A DNA stretch of 64,000 bases from Larsenimonas suaedae. Its GTDB lineage: Bacteria; Pseudomonadota; Gammaproteobacteria; Pseudomonadales; Halomonadaceae. The DNA lies in NCBI RefSeq assembly GCF_023712105.1, contig NZ_JAMLJI010000004.1, forward strand, positions 1 to 64,000, in the 5' to 3' direction. The notes beneath the pieces were generated by a model, which saw nothing but the letters and a program-made list of their open reading frames with translations, had not been told where the DNA came from and did not search any database. Position numbers and translations under genes: made by a program. The number at the start of each line of letters is the position of its first letter. Position 1 is the stretch's first letter. Of this stretch, positions 47,661 to 55,397 are shown in pieces.

Positions 47661-48620
47661 ATGTCGAGTAGAAAAAAAATGGCAGCATTTTTATTTTTGT
47701 TTGTTCTTTTTTCAGAATTTGTAAGTGCGGATGGAAAGCTTGAGGATGGTGTTTATTTATACAATATCGATAGTGAAAAAAGTGCTATCCCATATCTCCG
47801 TTCAGAAGCGAAAGAAGGGGATTCAATTGCACAAAGGCTTTTGGCTTATAAGTTATCTTATATGGGCTCAATGACTAGTGAGTCTTTAAAATGGTATCTT
47901 GCTTCCGCTGAGAATGGCGATCTTTATTCTATGATTGCCCTTGGCCGTGTTGACGCCTGTAAATCCTCTAATTTCTGCTCTCCCGATAATGGCGGTTGGT
48001 TTGATTATTTTATAAAAGAAGCTAAGAGTCGCTCGGAAAGTAATGACGGAAAAGCAATGAGGGCTTTAAGTTATTATTATGGGTTAATAGGGGACAATGA
48101 TGAAAAATATAGATGGTTAAAAAGGTCGGCGAAGTCCGGGTACGCTAGAGCTCAATATGATTTAGCAATGGAGATAAAGAAAGGAAAAGGATTTTATTGG
48201 AGTGAAACCAGTAGAAATAAAGATGTAGAGGAATGGTACAAGAAGTCTTCTGATAATGGTTTTTATCCAGCAACAATTGCTTTAAGTAGTCTTTATTTCA
48301 ATGTTGAAAAATATAAGGAAGGAAAAAATCTACTCCATGAGGCATTTGATGATGGCTTCGTTGGCGCTTTTGATGTGATGTATAGGTGTACATCTGGGAT
48401 GTCGCTAAGGTACAGAGATTTAGTATGTGGGGATCTGAAAGTTAACAAGCCGGAAGCGTGGGGTATAATGTTATATATGAATGATTATGGAGTATATGTC
48501 GACGAAGCATCTGAATATGAAGATAGTTTCACTTATGAAGAAAGGAAAGAAGCCGAAAAATACTATCAAGAGCTGAAATCTAAAATTCCCAGGCTCTTCG
48601 GTCAGCGCGTCGTCTATTGA
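47661..48620 (+). CDS. Sel1-repeat protein, putative periplasmic immunity protein A
   Basis: 319 residues from the ATG at 47661 (AGAGG before it; an in-frame TTG at 47655 overlaps the effector stop). An N-terminal signal peptide (MAAFLFLFVLFSEFVSA) indicates export. The body has Sel1-like helical repeats, such as SESLKWYLASAENGDLYSMI and KYRWLKRSAKSGYARAQYDL. The DNA is strongly AT-rich, unlike the T6SS core. It directly follows the effector and ends in a terminator. Periplasmic location suggests the cognate toxin acts on the cell wall or membrane. It is homologous to the protein encoded at 49879-50829. Confidence 0.8.
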   Translation: MSSRKKMAAFLFLFVLFSEFVSADGKLEDGVYLYNIDSEKSAIPYLRSEAKEGDSIAQRLLAYKLSYMGSMTSESLKWYLASAENGDLYSMIALGRVDACKSSNFCSPDNGGWFDYFIKEAKSRSESNDGKAMRALSYYYGLIGDNDEKYRWLKRSAKSGYARAQYDLAMEIKKGKGFYWSETSRNKDVEEWYKKSSDNGFYPATIALSSLYFNVEKYKEGKNLLHEAFDDGFVGAFDVMYRCTSGMSLRYRDLVCGDLKVNKPEAWGIMLYMNDYGVYVDEASEYEDSFTYEERKEAEKYYQELKSKIPRLFGQRVVY

Positions 48621-48622
48621 TT

Positions 48623-48645
48623 AAAAGCCCTTCGGGGCTTTTTTT
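48623..48645 (+). terminator. Intrinsic terminator after immunity gene A
   Basis: AAAAGCCC-TTCG-GGGCTTTT stem-loop with a run of seven T, 3 bp after the stop codon. The effector-remnant sequence starts directly after it. Confidence 0.92.
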
Positions 48646-48649
48646 ATAG

Positions 48650-49882
48650 CTCAATACAGCTGCCTGTTCGGGATGATCGACAGCGAACTTAATTAGCGCA
48701 TCGACGACCGGGTCACTGCCCTGGTCGAACTGCCCGGCCGTACCCCCCCAGACGGCGCCCTCGTTCGAGTTCGCGACCTTCGAAGGCTGTGTAGACGGCA
48801 TCGACTATATCGAGGGCGAGCTGGGCGCGCAAAGCAGCGGCGAAGCGTTCGCGGGCGCGAGCGTGACCGCAGAAATGTGCGTGTCGCTCAACTGGTGCCC
48901 GCCGGCCGATCTGCAAGACCAGCTTCCGGTATTGAATGCCCATCAGCGTCTGCTGGGCGAGAGCGATATCTCCCTCCGTGGCTGGCGGCCGTTGGCGGTG
49001 GCCAAACTGGCTGGAGAGGCCAGCTGGGGCGTGGGGGTCAGCTTCGATTTCGAGCTGATCGTCCGCAACGGGCGGTTTCACTTCCGGTTCAAGCTCAAGG
49101 CGGTGATGGGTGAAGGCATGGGCGGCAGTGTCGATGTCGAACTGGACCTCGACCGCCTCGACATCTGGCTGTTGATGGTCAACCAGGCCGTGCTCGACAG
49201 CGCCGACGATACGCTCGAATGGGTGCAGCCCGAAGCCCGCTCGGCACTGGCCAAGATCGGCTACTTCATCGTCACCGCCGGGTTCGAAGTCGCGGCGCTG
49301 CTTGCACACAACCTGCAAGCGCTGGACGACGCCTACGACCGCTTTACCACCCCCGAACGCAGCGGCATCATCGCCTACCAGATAGTTAGTGACGACAGCC
49401 ACGACAGAGAATTTCGGGCTTGGGTGATCCGGCTACTGCCCGAAGCGCTGGGGGCGTTATTGGAGACGCTGATCAGTCGCTCGCAGGCCTTTGATCTTAG
49501 AGGAGGGGCAAACGTTGAGGAAGTCGACGCATTGCTTTTACAGCAGCAAGCGATCGTCAAGATCATGAAATGGCTTATCGAGGCAGCGAAGGATGGCGAT
49601 TTTGACGGCACGCATTATGGCTTTGGAAATTCGAGCACACGTAATCCCGCGCAGAAGCTGTTCCGCAATGCTGTCATCTCGATGAAGGATATGGCGATGT
49701 ATGGGGTTGGGATTGCTCCTGAGCAAGTCGCGCCTGAGGATATAAACTACGGATCCAACCTAGGGAGAATAAGTAATTTTATAAATAATTCTCCAGATGA
49801 AGGAGATGAAATGCAATATATTAGAATAAAAGATGATTTCTACTGGTCTAAAGAGAAATTGTCCGCCGGAGGTGATCTGTGA
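48650..49882 (+). pseudogene. Orphan second copy of the effector C-terminal module
   Basis: Bases 48650-48787 repeat 45989-46125 of the main effector gene with about ten differences, but carry an in-frame TAG (48694-48696) and a 1-bp insertion in a C-run (48732-48738). About 400 bp of core are then missing, and an open frame runs to 49882 that aligns with the effector C-terminus: SLNWCPP, LDRLDIWLLMVNQAVLD, SGIIAYQIVSDD, then GDFDGTHYGF and NPAQKLF. A GTG at 48863 could start it but has no ribosome-binding site. The tip is again AT-rich. It looks like a silent toxin-tip cassette kept beside its own immunity gene, comparable to orphan CdiA-CT or Rhs modules. Confidence 0.8.
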
Positions 49883-50829
49883 GATTTTTTGTTTTTATTT
49901 TCATGATGAGTTTTGCAGTAACAAGCTTTGCACTAAGCAAAGAAGCTATTGAAAGTAAAGAGAAGGCAGTCTCTATTTATAATTTAAGGGATAAGGTTGA
50001 ATCTGGGCGATATTTCTTGCCAGCAGCCAAAGAGGGTGATCCTTCGTCACAGTATTATTATGCGGTTTCTATCATTTCGAGGGATGGTGGTTTATCAAAT
50101 GAAGCTATCAAGTGGTTAGATAAATCTGCAAATAATGGAAACCTTAGCGCGATGTTTAGGTTAACAGGCTACGAACTTTGTGCATACGGTAAGTCCTGCC
50201 CTCCTAAAGGAAAAGACTGGTTTGATTATGCGGAAAATGAGGCCAAGAAAAGAGCTGAAAAAGGTGATGGAAAGGCCATGTACGTACTTGCGATAGGTTA
50301 CCTAAATAATGAAAAAGATAACTTATATTATAAGTGGATAGAAAAATCAGCCAAGGCAGAGTATTCGCGTGGTCAGTATGTATGGGCTAAATCCATAAGT
50401 AGTGGGCAAGGGTTTTACTTTACAGATTCTGGTCGTAAAGAAGACGCAGCGAAATGGGCCAAAAAAGCGTTTGAAAATGGCTTTCCAGTTGGAGGCTACT
50501 TTTATTCTTTGTTAAATAAGGATTCAGTTAATAGCAAGGAGTATATGTTTGAATCTGCTAAAGAAGGCTACGCGCGAGCAATGGATACATTCGCACTTTG
50601 CCTTCTTGATGCTGAAAAATTTAAATGTAAAGGCTACGGCGATGACAATAAGCCAAAAGCGATCGCAATCTTTAAATACCTCAAAGAAGTTGGAGGGAGC
50701 AATGCCAAATCATCTTACGAATATGCTTTGCGTCTTGTTACAGATAAGGATAAGAACGAATCTAAAAAATACGACTCATGGGTGAGAGAGACATTTAAAT
50801 ATCCATCCTATTTTGAGTATATCGAATAA
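49879..50829 (+). CDS. Sel1-repeat protein, putative periplasmic immunity protein B
   Basis: 316 residues from a GTG that overlaps the orphan effector stop (GTGA), with GGAGG a few bases upstream. A signal peptide (MRFFVFIFMMSFAVTSFA) precedes Sel1-like repeats (NEAIKWLDKSANNGNLSAMF, YYKWIEKSAKAEYSRGQY). It is a diverged homologue of immunity protein A; shared blocks include GDGKAM, KSAK and GQGFYF versus GKGFYW. The gene is intact and AT-rich while its toxin partner is not independently expressed, as expected if immunity is retained against sibling strains carrying this tip. Confidence 0.8.
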   Translation: MRFFVFIFMMSFAVTSFALSKEAIESKEKAVSIYNLRDKVESGRYFLPAAKEGDPSSQYYYAVSIISRDGGLSNEAIKWLDKSANNGNLSAMFRLTGYELCAYGKSCPPKGKDWFDYAENEAKKRAEKGDGKAMYVLAIGYLNNEKDNLYYKWIEKSAKAEYSRGQYVWAKSISSGQGFYFTDSGRKEDAAKWAKKAFENGFPVGGYFYSLLNKDSVNSKEYMFESAKEGYARAMDTFALCLLDAEKFKCKGYGDDNKPKAIAIFKYLKEVGGSNAKSSYEYALRLVTDKDKNESKKYDSWVRETFKYPSYFEYIE

Positions 50830-50837
50830 TAGAAATT

Positions 50838-50873
50838 AAAAGCGCACATATAATTTTATATGTGCGCTTTTTT
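50838..50873 (+). terminator. Intrinsic terminator after immunity gene B
   Basis: A long perfect stem (AAAGCGCACATATAA with its complement) around a TTT loop, ending in a T-run, 9 bp after the stop codon. Confidence 0.92.
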
Positions 50874-50900
50874 GCATCGGGTCATCGTTAAATCGTCATT

Positions 50901-51056
50901 GGCGATGCCTGGTGTGAATGCCAATTCATCGATATCTACAAGTATTCCCTATCAATCGACGGTGAATTCAACCTCGCCAAGGGCACCCTGACCCTGCCCA
51001 GCGTGGCGTTGCCACAACGCGAGACGGCCGAGCAGCATCCGTTTCGTGTGCCCTGA
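50901..51056 (+). pseudogene. Third effector-core remnant
   Basis: The frame starting at 50901 translates to a segment containing SIDGEFNLAKGTLTLPSVAL and PQRETAEQHPFRVP before a stop at 51054-51056. It aligns with the main effector's SFEIKGAFNLAKGEIELGSL / ELPTRAQARQNPIKVE. No start codon or downstream toxin tip is attached. The rest of the gap (to 51296) contains a terminator and short open stretches without recognisable homology. Confidence 0.7.
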
Positions 51057-51124
51057 GGACGGATAGCGGGCGCGAGCAGCGATGTTTCAGGACCTTCAAC
51101 CTTGAGATCGAGGCCTCTCTGAAC

Positions 51125-51146
51125 GCCGCCTTCGGGCGGCTTTTTT
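51125..51146 (+). terminator. Intrinsic terminator
   Basis: GCCGCC-TTCG-GGCGGC followed by TTTTTT. It lies after the third effector remnant with no intact gene ending at it, so it is probably a relic of a lost module. Confidence 0.85.
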
Positions 51147-51296
51147 ACGATAAGCCCACCCATCAAATGCGTTAGATACCGCTCAGGAGTCGAGCCTGGC
51201 CGCGGGCAGTAGCTTCCGGGCTACAGCCAGTGACGCCCTCGAGAGCGCACAGCACTTGTTCGATTAATCGCTTCTATAGAAAAGGACGACGCACCC

Positions 51297-52487
51297 ATGA
51301 CGGATGAAATGACCCACTATGCCGATACGGCCTACAGCGTGGACTGGCTGCCGCCTCAGCCGCCAGGACCGGACCAGAGCAAGAAGCTGAAAAAGGAAAT
51401 GACCATTGCGCGTGTACCCTGGGGCAGCTACGTGGGTATCAACGCAACAAAATATTTCAAGAGCTCCAACGCGTATTGGGTTGAACTTCTTAGGTATCAT
51501 GGCGAAAAAGCTTTTTTAAAAAATGGATTTTATTATAGTGAAAAAAAAATAAATATTTCGAGCTCTAAAAAAAAGAAGTCAGGCTTTTCAAATAGAATGG
51601 AGCGATTCGCTACCGCACTCTCGAGGGCACTGAATTTTAAGGATAACGTAGGTAAAGTTCTAATAATACCTTTTGCATTTTTTGGGCTTTTTTTTCTTTT
51701 GAAGTTGGACTTTTATGGTTTTTTTAAATCTTTTTTGGTGCCGTTGGCTTTTTTTTATGCATTTCATGTTTATTATGTAAGAGTGGTTGAGAGAAAGGAT
51801 TTAACAAGGTATTTTGAGGATAATGAGTGGCGTGATCGGCTCAGCTTTAGCCGCGTAGATGGCATGCTATATTTTAATTATAAGCCTTATCCGTTTCATG
51901 AGTTTGATGCTTATTTGCAACGAGAAGTTAGTCAATACAATACGACGCACTATTTAGTGTTACATCATCGCTATCCCGAAAAAAGCTACGATGAAACTTT
52001 AAAAGTAAGTCCTAGTTTTACAGTCGGCTCAGGTTTTCCGTCCGAATGTTATGCGTCGTGGGATACGCTTCAGCGCTATATGGACGTTAACCAGCCATTG
52101 CCCGATATTCCCGTGCTTGAGATGTTTCGTCACCGCGACCCGACCACACGGGCGTATGACGCCGCCGGCAAACGTGGGCGCCCCGAGCGGTACTGGCGCG
52201 ATTTTTACCTGAACGCCAGCCAGGAAGAGATCGAGAAGCTGTGTGAGGAACAGGCCAGAAAGGTACGAAGCGCCCCATGGTCCGGCCGGCCGGACGCGAT
52301 GGAGCTGTCGATTCAGGGCTACCGCAACCAGCGTACCGCCGAGCCGAAGGACATCGACCGGTTCAGCACCTTCCTGCGCAGCACGCCGGAATTCGTTGAC
52401 CACCCCGAAGCGCAGAAAAACACCGATTCAAGCGACGATGCTTCAAACGAACCCTCTGAAAACGACGAACCGCCGCGGAAGTCTTGA
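51297..52487 (+). CDS. Putative membrane protein at the end of the effector array
   Basis: 396 residues. Two hydrophobic segments lie at about 121-142 (VGKVLIIPFAFFGLFFLLKL) and 145-165. The rest is soluble, with an Asp/Glu/Ser-rich C-terminus. The gene is a base-composition mosaic: codons up to ~50 and after ~265 are GC-rich, while the middle (about 51480-52080) is AT-rich with long A and T runs. AAAAGGA precedes the ATG. I do not recognise the family with certainty; it recalls uncharacterised membrane proteins found next to vgrG genes. It could be an immunity protein, an accessory protein, or an effector. Confidence 0.65.
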   Translation: MTDEMTHYADTAYSVDWLPPQPPGPDQSKKLKKEMTIARVPWGSYVGINATKYFKSSNAYWVELLRYHGEKAFLKNGFYYSEKKINISSSKKKKSGFSNRMERFATALSRALNFKDNVGKVLIIPFAFFGLFFLLKLDFYGFFKSFLVPLAFFYAFHVYYVRVVERKDLTRYFEDNEWRDRLSFSRVDGMLYFNYKPYPFHEFDAYLQREVSQYNTTHYLVLHHRYPEKSYDETLKVSPSFTVGSGFPSECYASWDTLQRYMDVNQPLPDIPVLEMFRHRDPTTRAYDAAGKRGRPERYWRDFYLNASQEEIEKLCEEQARKVRSAPWSGRPDAMELSIQGYRNQRTAEPKDIDRFSTFLRSTPEFVDHPEAQKNTDSSDDASNEPSENDEPPRKS

Positions 52488-52516
52488 GTGAGACTCAAAA
52501 CGCCGCATTGAACGGA

Positions 52517-52543
52517 AAACGCCACCCGAGGGTGGCGTTTTTT
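52517..52543 (+). terminator. Intrinsic terminator between the array and vgrG2
   Basis: AAACGCCACC-CGAG-GGTGGCGTTT followed by T. It separates the convergent plus-strand array and minus-strand vgrG2. The strong T-run is on the plus strand. Confidence 0.9.
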
Positions 52544-52567
52544 ATGGGCAGGCGCCGGTGAGTTGCG

Positions 52568-54478
52568 TCAGTCGGTGTTCTTTTCCGGCATTAGCGGCAC
52601 CTGCGCGTTCTGGCCGGGGCCGGACCCGGCGCTGCCGCCTGAGTTCATCTTGATCGAGGGGCCGACGATGGTCACGCCGGAGGGGTCGAGCTTGATGAAG
52701 CTGCCGCCGGCGCTGAGCGAGAGGGTCTGGCCGGCGCTCAGCACCACCTTGTGGCCGCCTTTATGGTGCACGGTCGCCGCCTCCATCAGCCAGCTGGTGG
52801 AGGCCCTGGTGTGGCGGGTGGCGCCGATGGTGTGGCTCATGTCGCCACTGACCTGCACCCGGCGCTCGCCCTTGACGGTGAGGTCCTCGCGGCCATCAAT
52901 GCGGGTCTTCGATATGTTGCCGGTGGTCGAGTGGTGGGTGTTCTGCACGTCGTCGTGGCGGTCGTGCTCGGTGATGAGCTCGAGGTCCTTCTGGGCGTGC
53001 TGCCAGATGTGTTCGCTGCCGCTTTTGTCCTCGAAGCGCAGGGCGTTGTAGCCCTCGCCCTGGTGGGTCTGGGTGCGCCAGAGGGTCTGGGTCTTGTTGT
53101 CCGGCAGCGGCGCGGGCACGGTATTGGCGGCGTTGTAGGTGCGCCCGGTGATGATGGGCTGATCCGGGTCGCCTTCCAGAAACGAGACGATCACTTCGTG
53201 GCCGATGCGCGGCAGCGTGACCATGCCGTAGCCGCCGCCGGCCCAGCCATGGGCGACCCGAACCCAGGCGCTCGGCTGTTCGTCGCGATCCCACGGGAAC
53301 ACCACCTTGACCCGGCCAAACTCGTCGGTGGTGATCTCATCGCCTTCACTGCCGGTCACGCGGGCGATCTGTGGGCCTTCGACCCGCGGCTTGGGCGTGG
53401 GGGTGGCCTGCCAGGTCGCGGTGGCCGGAATCAGGTAAGTGTCGTTCTGATAGAAGGTGTCGCCGCTGTCCTGGCCGCCGGCGTCCTCCTCGAGCGCCTG
53501 ATCCTGCCGGCCCTGGTGGGTAACAGTGGTAATCAGCCAGCGCTGGTTGTCGGCAGCCTCGACGCTGCCGTCGAGAGTGAACGCGTGGCCGGCGCTGAAG
53601 CCCGGCAGGTTACCGGTGACGAAGGCGGTGTCGGCGTCGCGGCGCAGGTACTGCTGGCGCGTATTGGCGTAGGGCGCGCCGCTGGCGTCCTTCTTGAAGC
53701 GGCCGGGGTAGTCGAAGTGTTCGTAGTCGTCCTGCTGGCCGTTGAGCGTCGAGGCCTGCGCGGTGTGGTCAAGAGCGTAGGCCGGGCGCTTGAAGGTGTA
53801 ATCCTTGAGTTCCGAGCGAGACGGCGCGACGCGGGCGGTGCGTGAAAATGCCCACAAAAGCGGCGTGGGCGCGCGGCCGCCGGCGTTGGTGTTGAGGGTG
53901 GCGCTGCCAAGCGCCGGGGCGCTGGCCAGCGTGTCGGTAATCACCAGCGTGTGTGCGCTTTTCGTGAAGGTGTGGTAGTAGACCCAGCCTTCCTCGGCGG
54001 CGAGGCGTTCGAAAAACGCCAGATCGGTCTCGCTGTACTGCACGCAGTACTCCCGCACTTCCCCCGGGGCGCTGACGTTGAACTGCACATCGGTGATGCC
54101 CGCGTTACTTAAAAGCGTCTGGGCGATGGCCTGCGGCGTCTGCTGCTGGAAAAACCGCGAGGTCTGGGTGAGCGAGAGCTGCCACAGCGCCGGGCGCAGG
54201 ATCAGGCGGTAGCGCGTGCGACGATGGCCGGTGGTGCCGCGGGTAACCTCGGAAATCACGCCGTGAAAGGCGCGGGCGACCGTGCCGTTTTGGAAGACCT
54301 CGAGCGTGGCGGCCTGCCCCAGAAGTGAGTCATCGAGCGGGGTGTGCTGGCTTGCAAGCTCTGCCGTCAGCGAAAACGGGGTGCTCAGCGCTTCCTCGCA
54401 TCGAAACCCCGCGACCACGACATCGTCGGGGTTACCGGGCAGGGTGAGGGTCATCTGGAGTCCGGTGGCATCGGTCAT
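52568..54478 (-). CDS. vgrG2: T6SS spike protein VgrG (TssI), copy 2
   Basis: 636 residues with the same order of domains as VgrG1: gp27-like base, gp5-like OB fold (DEFGRVKVVFPWDRDEQP, GGGYGMVTLPRIGHEV, SFLEGDPDQPIITG) and a beta-helical needle ending SAGGSFIKLDPSGVTIVG. It stops soon after (PGQNAQVPLMPEKNTD), without the cysteine-bearing tail of VgrG1 and without a toxin extension. It lies downstream of hcp on the minus strand and probably uses the hcp sigma-54 promoter. Confidence 0.96.
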   Translation of the reverse strand: MTDATGLQMTLTLPGNPDDVVVAGFRCEEALSTPFSLTAELASQHTPLDDSLLGQAATLEVFQNGTVARAFHGVISEVTRGTTGHRRTRYRLILRPALWQLSLTQTSRFFQQQTPQAIAQTLLSNAGITDVQFNVSAPGEVREYCVQYSETDLAFFERLAAEEGWVYYHTFTKSAHTLVITDTLASAPALGSATLNTNAGGRAPTPLLWAFSRTARVAPSRSELKDYTFKRPAYALDHTAQASTLNGQQDDYEHFDYPGRFKKDASGAPYANTRQQYLRRDADTAFVTGNLPGFSAGHAFTLDGSVEAADNQRWLITTVTHQGRQDQALEEDAGGQDSGDTFYQNDTYLIPATATWQATPTPKPRVEGPQIARVTGSEGDEITTDEFGRVKVVFPWDRDEQPSAWVRVAHGWAGGGYGMVTLPRIGHEVIVSFLEGDPDQPIITGRTYNAANTVPAPLPDNKTQTLWRTQTHQGEGYNALRFEDKSGSEHIWQHAQKDLELITEHDRHDDVQNTHHSTTGNISKTRIDGREDLTVKGERRVQVSGDMSHTIGATRHTRASTSWLMEAATVHHKGGHKVVLSAGQTLSLSAGGSFIKLDPSGVTIVGPSIKMNSGGSAGSGPGQNAQVPLMPEKNTD

Positions 54479-54607
54479 GGGAGCCTCGCATTGGGGTCGG
54501 GCCTGGGTCGGCGGCGGTGCCGGGCATCGGCGTGTGTCACGCGTGGCGGTCGGTCTCTGCGCGCACTGCGCGGTGACAGGAAACCACTGTCATTTCAAAA
54601 GCACAAA

Positions 54608-54629
54608 TGCCGCGCCCGAGGGCGCGGCA
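54608..54629 (-). terminator. Hairpin between hcp and vgrG2
   Basis: TGCCGCGCC (54608-54616) pairs with GGCGCGGCA (54621-54629). On the minus strand only a weak T-stretch (ATTTGTGCTTTTG) follows. Partial termination would give high Hcp and lower VgrG2, as suits their stoichiometry. Confidence 0.65.
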
Positions 54630-54662
54630 AGGATCAGGCCGGGGCCTGAGACCACGGGGCGC

Positions 54663-55181
54663 TTACGCTTCGAGCGGAGCGCGCCAGTCGTCGGAACCGC
54701 TGGTGCCGGAAACGGTGTGCTCCCAGTCGACCTTGCGGTACGCCATGGAGATGTCGATGAGCTGAGTGAACTCGGACTTCTGCAGATCCTGGGCGTGCGG
54801 CATCTTGAAGTCGATGTCGACGATGGTGGCGTCGGTCAGCGTGGTGGTGAAGTAGTGCTCCTGACGGCCTTCAACAGAAGTGCGGTACCACTTCAGCGCG
54901 ACGTTCGGCAGCATTTCACCGGAGGCGAGGGCGTTGTAAAGCAGCGGCACGGCCTTGTTCAGCGCAACGGTAATGATGAACGGCTTGTGCACGCGCTGGC
55001 CGGAGGGCTGGCCGGACTGCGGGTCGGTCGGCACGGTGACGTTGTGCTTGAATTCCTGCACCAGCATCTCGTCTTCGTGGCCTTCAACGTAGATGTTGCC
55101 GACGGAGTCGGAAGTGAAGGCGCCGGCGGTGATGTTGCCCTGGGTCTGGCCCTGAATCGAGATATAGCAAGGTGTTGGCAT
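54663..55181 (-). CDS. hcp: T6SS inner-tube protein Hcp (TssD)
   Basis: 172 residues, the normal Hcp size, opening PTPCYISIQGQTQGNITAG with VEGHEDEMLVQEFKH and HKPFIITVALNKAVPLLY. Hexameric Hcp rings stack into the expelled tube. AAGGAAGAG lies before the ATG. It heads a minus-strand operon with vgrG2. Its upstream region holds a consensus sigma-54 promoter, an IHF site and three repeated dyads. Confidence 0.98.
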   Translation of the reverse strand: MPTPCYISIQGQTQGNITAGAFTSDSVGNIYVEGHEDEMLVQEFKHNVTVPTDPQSGQPSGQRVHKPFIITVALNKAVPLLYNALASGEMLPNVALKWYRTSVEGRQEHYFTTTLTDATIVDIDFKMPHAQDLQKSEFTQLIDISMAYRKVDWEHTVSGTSGSDDWRAPLEA

Positions 55182-55229
55182 GAGTCTGCTCTTCCTTTGA
55201 TATGAATGAACGGTGCGTACCGGTTAAGG

Positions 55230-55245
55230 AGCAATCGGCGTGCCA
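55230..55245 (-). promoter_or_regulatory. Consensus sigma-54 (RpoN) promoter of hcp
   Basis: On the minus strand TGGCAC-GCCGA-TTGCT is an exact match to the -24/-12 consensus TGGCAC-N5-TTGCW. The predicted start near 55219 gives a leader of about 38 nt before the hcp ATG. Confidence 0.93.
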
Positions 55246-55264
55246 GTATTTATTTTCCATTTAT

Positions 55265-55277
55265 TATCAATCGCTTA
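55265..55277. promoter_or_regulatory. Predicted IHF-binding site
   Basis: TATCAATCGCTTA matches the IHF consensus WATCAANNNNTTR exactly and lies in an AT-rich stretch between the sigma-54 promoter and the repeated dyads, where DNA bending is needed for enhancer-promoter contact. Confidence 0.7.
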
Positions 55278-55309
55278 CTTTTTATTGCGTAAGCGCGCCC
55301 CGCGCAGGC

Positions 55310-55367
55310 GTGCAACTTGTTGCCCGCGCGGTGAGCAATAAGTTGCCCGGTGGGCAAGCGGTTGCCC
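55310..55367. promoter_or_regulatory. Three enhancer-like dyads upstream of hcp
   Basis: Three copies of GNGCAA-N4-TTGCCC lie at 55310-55325, 55333-55348 and 55352-55367; the last is a perfect inverted repeat. Centres are 23 and 19 bp apart and about 98-140 bp before the predicted hcp start, which is the usual distance for activators of sigma-54 promoters. The VasH-like protein encoded at 32608-34176 is the obvious candidate to bind them. Confidence 0.75.
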
Positions 55368-55397
55368 GGCGGCTGTTAAGCCGCGTAACCGACCCGC

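Noticed and set aside
48863-49882. Independent gene starting at GTG 48863
   Set aside because: No ribosome-binding site, and homology to the main effector continues in frame upstream of the GTG, so it is an orphan C-terminal fragment.
20393-55181. Prophage tail region
   Set aside because: Phage-tail-like proteins (VgrG, Hcp, TssE, sheath) come with TssJLM, TssK, ClpV and TagH and with no capsid, terminase or integrase genes, so this is a T6SS.
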